From positions 62,001 through 126,000 of the forward strand of contig CAKZLK010000043.1 in assembly GCA_937125455.1 (NCBI GenBank): a stretch of 64,000 nt of DNA. The letters are read 5' to 3'. Source of the stretch: an uncultured Aequorivita sp. Lineage in GTDB: Bacteria; Bacteroidota; Bacteroidia; Flavobacteriales; Flavobacteriaceae. The stretch's first letter is position 1; the number at the start of each line of letters is the position of its first letter. The position numbers were made by a program, and so were the translations under genes. The notes under the pieces were generated by a model, which ran no database searches, had not been told where the DNA came from, and saw only the letters and a list, made by a program, of their open reading frames with translations. Below, piece by piece: positions 59,537 to 64,000 of this stretch.

Positions 59537-60931
59537 TTATTCTTTTTCAATCCTCCTTATAGTCTTTTTTCCTTCGGAATAAATAACGGCTATATACATT
59601 CCTGTTTTAAAATTATCTATATTCAGTTGTGTTTTTTCTGTTAAAGGTTTAACCTCCAAGGATTTTCTTCCCACAATATCATAAATTTCTACTTTTTCAA
59701 TTTCAGTATTTGCTTCAATAAATAGTATGTTTGAGGTAGGATTCGGATAAATTGTTATCGCTGTTTCTTGCAAATCCGCTATTCCCAAATTTGTACGTAT
59801 GCCGAAAATGGTTTCATAGCTATTACCTCCAAATTGGGCAGTAATTGTGTAAATACCATCTGGCCAAGTATTGTCTACGGGGAAATTCCATTGTGCCCAA
59901 GCTGCTGAATAATCTGGCCACGTGGAGGTGAAATCATAATCATAAAGTATACTTCCATCGGGCTTGTATACTGTAATATGGGTATTGGAATTCATTTGGA
60001 TATCTCTGTAGAATATTCTAAACCTTATCGTTTCTCCTGTATCAAAGTTAAGTTCTTCATACGTATTCTCAACCACCCCACAATCGGTATCAAAATTATC
60101 AGAATTATGGGTAGAAAGTGTCAATATTTCTGGCACAAAATATGCTGGTTGGTTTATCCACCAACTGTCGGCATTCATGCTATTACAAGGTCCTGCATAA
60201 GGGTCAATAAGATTATTGCCAGAATCATGTACTTCAAAATGCAAGTGTGGAATATCACTACTTCCAGAACTACCTGCTCTTCCCAAAAATTCGCCTGCAG
60301 CAACTGTATCACCAATATTTTTTGAAGTTGTGCTACCACTTTTAAAATGCCAATACCAGCTTCTTGATCCGTCAGAGTGCTCTAAAATAATCCCATTCCA
60401 ATTTGGATTTCCACTATTATCACAGTTGTGATCAAAGTTTCCGTCGCGTTTGTCCACGATTATTCCTGGCGCTGCTGCAACTACCTCCATAACATCTTCT
60501 TCCATCTTTTTCCATGGGTAAGGCCATACCACATAATCAGTCCCTGCGTGATTACCAGTTGCCCAATCATAGGTCCTTTCTCCACAGTTATAATCTAACA
60601 AATTTCCATTGGCAGTGAGGTCTTGATCTACTTGATTAAATAAGGAATAATAGCCGTAATCATTAAATCCCGGTTTTGGGCGAAAAGGCAATATAAATAA
60701 TGGATGGCTGCCACGATGCTGAAATGCATCTGGAGTTTTTTGAAGGATTAGCTGTTTGTTGGCTTCAATTTCCTGTATAACTTCTTGTCTTAAGTCATCG
60801 GAAATACATGCTGTTTTAGATAGCGAAACAGGATGAAAAGATACCGGAGATGGCGGGGTCTTAAAATCTTTATTTTGAGCGCTCATAAAGGTTGAAATGC
60901 CAAATAATAAGAAGAGTAATCTTGTTTTCAT
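59537..60931 (-). CDS. secreted M23 family metallopeptidase with T9SS sorting domain
   Basis: A 464-residue exported peptidase. Signal peptide (LLFLLFGISTFMSAQ), then the M23/LytM domain with zinc ligands His128 and Asp132 (GNHAGTDYVV) and the HxH motif H229-L-H231 (IPHLHFEVH). A beta-sandwich region follows and a type A T9SS sorting domain ends the protein (ITIYPNPTSN, FKTGMYIAVIYS, IRRIEKE). M23 peptidases cut peptidoglycan cross-bridges or glycine-rich peptides; secretion out of the cell suggests action on other bacteria or on proteins. It lies inverted between tsf and pyrH, breaking the usual rpsB-tsf-pyrH-frr block. Confidence 0.92.
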   Translation of the reverse strand: MKTRLLFLLFGISTFMSAQNKDFKTPPSPVSFHPVSLSKTACISDDLRQEVIQEIEANKQLILQKTPDAFQHRGSHPLFILPFRPKPGFNDYGYYSLFNQVDQDLTANGNLLDYNCGERTYDWATGNHAGTDYVVWPYPWKKMEEDVMEVVAAAPGIIVDKRDGNFDHNCDNSGNPNWNGIILEHSDGSRSWYWHFKSGSTTSKNIGDTVAAGEFLGRAGSSGSSDIPHLHFEVHDSGNNLIDPYAGPCNSMNADSWWINQPAYFVPEILTLSTHNSDNFDTDCGVVENTYEELNFDTGETIRFRIFYRDIQMNSNTHITVYKPDGSILYDYDFTSTWPDYSAAWAQWNFPVDNTWPDGIYTITAQFGGNSYETIFGIRTNLGIADLQETAITIYPNPTSNILFIEANTEIEKVEIYDIVGRKSLEVKPLTEKTQLNIDNFKTGMYIAVIYSEGKKTIRRIEKE

Positions 60932-61090
60932 GATGATATTATTTTAAGGATTAATTGTGTGTTAATATTGTTATATCGAAATTGTTTGGAGAATGTCATC
61001 ATAAAACACTAGTATTTGTAATCTTTTAGAAGAAGTCCATTTTCAAAAGCTACTTTTTTCAATTACTCGCACCGCATCAATATTTTTCTT

Positions 61091-61098
61091 TATTTTTG
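61091..61098 (+). promoter_or_regulatory. candidate -7 element of pyrH
   Basis: TATTTTTG matches TAnnTTTG and lies 18 nt before the pyrH ATG, giving a leader of about 12 nt. No clear -33 element. Confidence 0.4.
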
Positions 61099-61116
61099 CT
61101 CCAGCAAAACCATAAC

Positions 61117-61824
61117 ATGCACTATAAAAGAATTCTTTTAAAACTTTCAGGCGAAGCCTTGATGGGCGATCAGCAATACGGCATTGACCCTATTCGGCTT
61201 AAGGAATATGCCCAAGAAATAAAACAGATTACCGATAAAGGCGTTGAAGTAGCAATCGTAATAGGTGGGGGAAACATCTTTAGAGGGTTGTCTGGTGCCA
61301 GCAGCGGCATGGACCGTGTGCAGGGCGATCATATGGGTATGTTGGCAACCGTGATTAACGGACTGGCATTACAAAGTGCATTGGAAAATGAAGATGTACC
61401 AACACGTTTGCAGAGCGCCATCAACATCAATGAAGTTGCAGAGCCTTTTATACGCAGAAAAGCTATTCGCCATTTAGAAAAAGGGCGTGTTGTTATTTTT
61501 GGAGGTGGTACTGGAAACCCATATTTTACTACAGATTCTGCCGCAGTTTTACGAGCAATTGAAATCGGTGCCGATGTAATTTTGAAAGGAACTCGCGTGG
61601 ATGGCATCTACACCAGTGACCCCGAAAAGGACAAACTTGCAACAAAATTCGATTTTATTAGTTTTGAAGATGTGCTACAAAAAGGATTGAAAGTAATGGA
61701 CACCACTGCTTTTACATTAAGTCAAGAAAACGAACTGCCAATCATTGTTTTTGATATGAACACAAAGGGAAATCTTTTGAAAGTAGTTTCAGGAGAAAAA
61801 ATTGGCACGAAAGTAAATTTATAA
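61117..61824 (+). CDS. pyrH: UMP kinase
   Basis: 235 residues from the ATG at 61117, chosen because it gives the conserved start [16 protein letters not shown]; a TTG 21 nt upstream is less likely. Glycine-rich nucleotide-binding loops ([29 protein letters not shown]) and DGIYTSDP are typical of bacterial PyrH. It phosphorylates UMP to UDP for nucleotide supply. frr follows after 49 nt. Confidence 0.97.
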   Translation: MHYKRILLKLSGEALMGDQQYGIDPIRLKEYAQEIKQITDKGVEVAIVIGGGNIFRGLSGASSGMDRVQGDHMGMLATVINGLALQSALENEDVPTRLQSAININEVAEPFIRRKAIRHLEKGRVVIFGGGTGNPYFTTDSAAVLRAIEIGADVILKGTRVDGIYTSDPEKDKLATKFDFISFEDVLQKGLKVMDTTAFTLSQENELPIIVFDMNTKGNLLKVVSGEKIGTKVNL

Positions 61825-61873
61825 CAATTGGTTTAATTTTTGAGAAGCAAAATGCAGCTTAAAAAAATTTAGT

Positions 61874-62428
61874 ATGGAAGACGAAATAGATTTTATAATT
61901 GACGGTACAAAAGAAGCAATGGGTAATGCCCTGAGGCATCTTGAAAAGGAACTGATAAACATTCGTGCCGGAAAGGCTTCACCTGCTATGGTGGGGAGCG
62001 TAATGGTAGATTATTATGGAAGCCAGACCCCATTGAGCCAAGTTGCAAATGTTAGCACGCCAGATGGAATGACCATTTCTATCCAACCTTGGGAAAAAGG
62101 AATGATTCCTGAAATTGAGCGCGGAATTCACTTGGCAAACATCGGTTTTAATCCAATGAATAATGGCGAGAGCGTAATTATATCTGTTCCACCTTTAACC
62201 GAGGAGCGCAGAAGAGATTTAGCAAAACAGGCTAAAGCTGCTGCCGAAGAAGCAAAAATTGGAGTTCGTAACGATCGTAAAAATGCCAATAATGATGTAA
62301 AGGGATTAGAAATTTCAGAAGATCTTAAAAAAAGCTTAGAAGAAGACATTCAGGAAATGACTGATCAGCATATTAAAAAAATTGATGAGATTTTGGCTAA
62401 AAAGGAAAAAGAAATAATGACTGTATAA
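61874..62428 (+). CDS. frr: ribosome recycling factor
   Basis: A 184-residue RRF. Landmarks are LRHLEKELINIRAGKASPAMV, VDYYGSQTPLSQVANV, PWEKGM and the conserved PPLTEERRRDLAKQAK. It splits post-termination ribosomes with EF-G. It is the last gene of the translation block and has its own terminator. Confidence 0.98.
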   Translation: MEDEIDFIIDGTKEAMGNALRHLEKELINIRAGKASPAMVGSVMVDYYGSQTPLSQVANVSTPDGMTISIQPWEKGMIPEIERGIHLANIGFNPMNNGESVIISVPPLTEERRRDLAKQAKAAAEEAKIGVRNDRKNANNDVKGLEISEDLKKSLEEDIQEMTDQHIKKIDEILAKKEKEIMTV

Positions 62429-62452
62429 CAGACATTATCGTTAAACTAAATA

Positions 62453-62483
62453 CAATAAAGCGGCAACTTTGCCGCTTTATTTT
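62453..62483 (+). terminator. terminator after frr
   Basis: A perfect 12-bp stem AATAAAGCGGCA / TGCCGCTTTATT (62453-62464 with 62469-62480) with a 4-nt loop, followed by TTT. Confidence 0.85.
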
Positions 62484-62521
62484 TACTTTTAAGAAAACAG
62501 AAACTTTTCCTAATATACCTT

Positions 62522-63805
62522 ATGCGCAAAATAATGTTCCTTCTTTTATTGCTGATTGGATTTTCGGCTTTTGCGCAAGAAACCAATGAAAAAAAGAATG
62601 ATTCTATTTCTGAAATAACCGAAACGATTTCTGAAATATCTAAAGAAAAAGGACATCCACTAACCACAGGTTATTTTCCAGTTGGCTTTTTCGACATTGA
62701 TCTTAAGACACTTTTTAAATATAACGCTCACGAGGGATTCCGTTTGGGCGTGGGAGGCGTTACCAATGACAAACTTTTTAAAAAATACAGACTGGGCGGC
62801 TACATTGCATACGGGTTTAAGGATGAAGTTTTTAAGTATAGCATTGGTGGGAGTGCACTTCTGAACAAAGAAAAGAAGGCATGGTTGAGCTTGTATTATA
62901 CAGACGACATTAAAGAGATTGGGACTTATGACTTTTTGACTGACGCCCGATTTTATTCACTTTTTGAACCACGCTTGCTAAATATCCTGCAGTTTTATAA
63001 TTACACGCAATGGCAGGCAAACATACAGAGTGAGTTTTCACCAAAAATACTTGCGGAGTTTCGAGTGGCGTATTCGGACGTTGGTAATTTTGAAAATTAT
63101 TTTTTTATAAAAGATGGCAAAGAATATCACGATTATCAACTATCAGAGGCCATTCTTTCTTTTCGGGTGAAACTGCGAACGGATTCTATTGTAAATGATG
63201 ACGGAATAAAAGTGGCTTCCGATCTTTTGCCGAAAGTGAGTGCGCAAATTACTAAAGGGTTTAAGGGAATTGAAGGCAGCGATTTTAATTATACAAAGTT
63301 TGGACTGAAGCTTGATTATGAAGTTGCGCGAAAGAACCTTTCTTCCACTAGTTTTTTACTCCAGGGTGAGCTTGCGACTGGTGATGTACCATTGACGCAC
63401 CTTTTTCACGCTTTCCCAAACCAGCCTACAAAAAGCACTATTACAAAACGGTTTTCGGTGGCGGGCGTGCAAAGTTTTGAAACGATGTATTTTGGTGAAT
63501 TTTATTCTGATAAATTGGCAATGCTACAGATGAAGCATATGTTTAGAAGGTTTAAGCTAGCTGAGAAGTGGAATCCGGAATTGGTGTTAATTTCCCGCCA
63601 CGCTATTGGCGATATGAGTAATCAAGATAGTCATTTTGGGATTCCTTTTGATAAGCTGGACCATTTTTACAACGAAGCGGGCTTGGAACTTAACAAGATT
63701 GCGCTTGGCTTTGGATTGAGCTTTGCATATCGTTATGGTTACTACAATCTGCCTAGTTTTGAGGATAATGTTTCCTTTAAGTTTACATTTAATTTGAAGA
63801 TTTAA
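62522..63805 (+). CDS. outer-membrane beta-barrel protein (DUF5686-like, barrel part only)
   Basis: A 427-residue protein with a signal peptide (MFLLLLLIGFSAFAQ). The rest is a run of amphipathic beta-strands (EGFRLGVGGVTNDKLFKKYRLGGYIAYGF in pieces; KIALGFGLSFAYRYGYYNLP) ending in an aromatic/Ile-terminated strand (FKFTFNLKI), as in outer-membrane barrels. The segments HAFPNQPTKSTI and ETMYFGEFYSDKLA resemble the C-terminal barrel of flavobacterial DUF5686 proteins, but the carboxypeptidase-regulatory-like N-terminal domain of the full-size family is missing, so it is about half length. Transport or assembly function unknown. Confidence 0.75.
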   Translation: MRKIMFLLLLLIGFSAFAQETNEKKNDSISEITETISEISKEKGHPLTTGYFPVGFFDIDLKTLFKYNAHEGFRLGVGGVTNDKLFKKYRLGGYIAYGFKDEVFKYSIGGSALLNKEKKAWLSLYYTDDIKEIGTYDFLTDARFYSLFEPRLLNILQFYNYTQWQANIQSEFSPKILAEFRVAYSDVGNFENYFFIKDGKEYHDYQLSEAILSFRVKLRTDSIVNDDGIKVASDLLPKVSAQITKGFKGIEGSDFNYTKFGLKLDYEVARKNLSSTSFLLQGELATGDVPLTHLFHAFPNQPTKSTITKRFSVAGVQSFETMYFGEFYSDKLAMLQMKHMFRRFKLAEKWNPELVLISRHAIGDMSNQDSHFGIPFDKLDHFYNEAGLELNKIALGFGLSFAYRYGYYNLPSFEDNVSFKFTFNLKI

Positions 63806-63902
63806 TTGATGGCTGACTGAGGGCGGAGCAGATTGCAAAAGTGAACTAGCAAGGGGATTGTACAACAGGTACTATTTTATCAATAATCACCGGATCCACT
63901 AT

Positions 63903-64000
63903 TTAAAGCAGCACTTCGTTGACTAATAATTTTTTCAACTTCACACGGATTTTCCCATTGCTACCATAGTTCGCTTTAGTTTTTATTTGTAATGAATAAT
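63903..64000 (-). CDS. possible 3' end of a gene entering from the right edge
   Basis: A minus-strand frame of 32 codons is open from the window edge to a TAA at 63903-63905 (ending KLKKLLVNEVLL). It is too short to identify and could be open by chance. The DNA at 63806-63902 shows no gene or terminator. Confidence 0.3.
   Translation of the reverse strand, partial: YSLQIKTKANYGSNGKIRVKLKKLLVNEVLL

Noticed and set aside
63806-63902. Any gene or control element in the last intergenic stretch
   Set aside because: No promoter match, hairpin or coding frame long enough was found.

Overview
The window looks like a chromosomal segment from a member of the Flavobacteriaceae (Bacteroidota). The evidence is low G+C content, weak Shine-Dalgarno sequences, promoters of the Bacteroidota TTTG/TAnnTTTG type, several secreted proteins with C-terminal type IX secretion (T9SS) sorting domains, typical flavobacterial families (DUF2723, proteins with a 'GIGNTNPD...GLLVPRM' N-terminus, DUF5686-like barrel) and, above all, a flexirubin/aryl-polyene pigment locus. 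No genus can be named safely from the sequence alone.

Positions 1-28,721 are almost entirely one leftward, tightly packed flexirubin-type cluster, many of its genes overlapping by 1-8 nt. It starts with a tyrosine ammonia-lyase, which makes 4-coumarate as the aryl starter. It then carries a type II fatty-acid/polyketide set: four ketosynthase-fold proteins (three with a full Cys-His-His set, one chain-length-factor-like without the Cys), one truncated ketosynthase-like protein, two ACPs, a ketoreductase, three hotdog-fold dehydratase-like proteins and a thioesterase. darA and darB provide the dialkylresorcinol half. Candidate acyl- or methyl-transfer enzymes are an LpxL-like acyltransferase, a BtrH-like protein, an O-methyltransferase and a C45-family lipoprotein cut by the window edge. 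Localisation/export genes are an ABC-2 exporter, a LolA-like carrier, a lipoprotein and an MMPL exporter fused to a PlsC-type acyltransferase. Accessory genes encode a NodB deacetylase, a GT2-DUF2062 glycosyltransferase, a CrtI-like oxidoreductase and a JmjC-like cupin. A flavin-dependent halogenase-family gene is transcribed divergently at 28,821. No acyl-activating (AMP-forming) ligase is seen in this part.

Positions 30,070-38,476 hold a secreted protein of unknown function, tRNA-Gln(UUG) with a good promoter and terminator, a large DUF2723 membrane protein, a second NodB deacetylase whose gene contains an in-frame dispersed-repeat insertion, a secreted structural-type protein, a thioredoxin-fold protein with an altered active site, and a membrane-anchored metallophosphoesterase. 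Positions 38,578-43,845 form a glycan-scavenging operon: GH92 alpha-mannosidase, glycosylasparaginase and FucP-type sugar transporter. A TPR histidine kinase and a LytTR response regulator follow, both starting at non-ATG codons.

Positions 46,922-51,450 hold a complete cyanophycin module: cyanophycin synthetase, divergent cyanophycinase, and an isoaspartyl peptidase that can cleave the released beta-Asp-Arg dipeptides. polA and a T9SS protein with seven ~58-residue repeats follow. The right part is a translation block, rplM-rpsI, rpsB, tsf, pyrH and frr, in the usual order but interrupted between tsf and pyrH by an opposite-strand secreted M23 peptidase. A DUF5686-like outer-membrane protein and what may be the end of another gene close the window. 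No CRISPR array, insertion sequence, rRNA or phage was seen.
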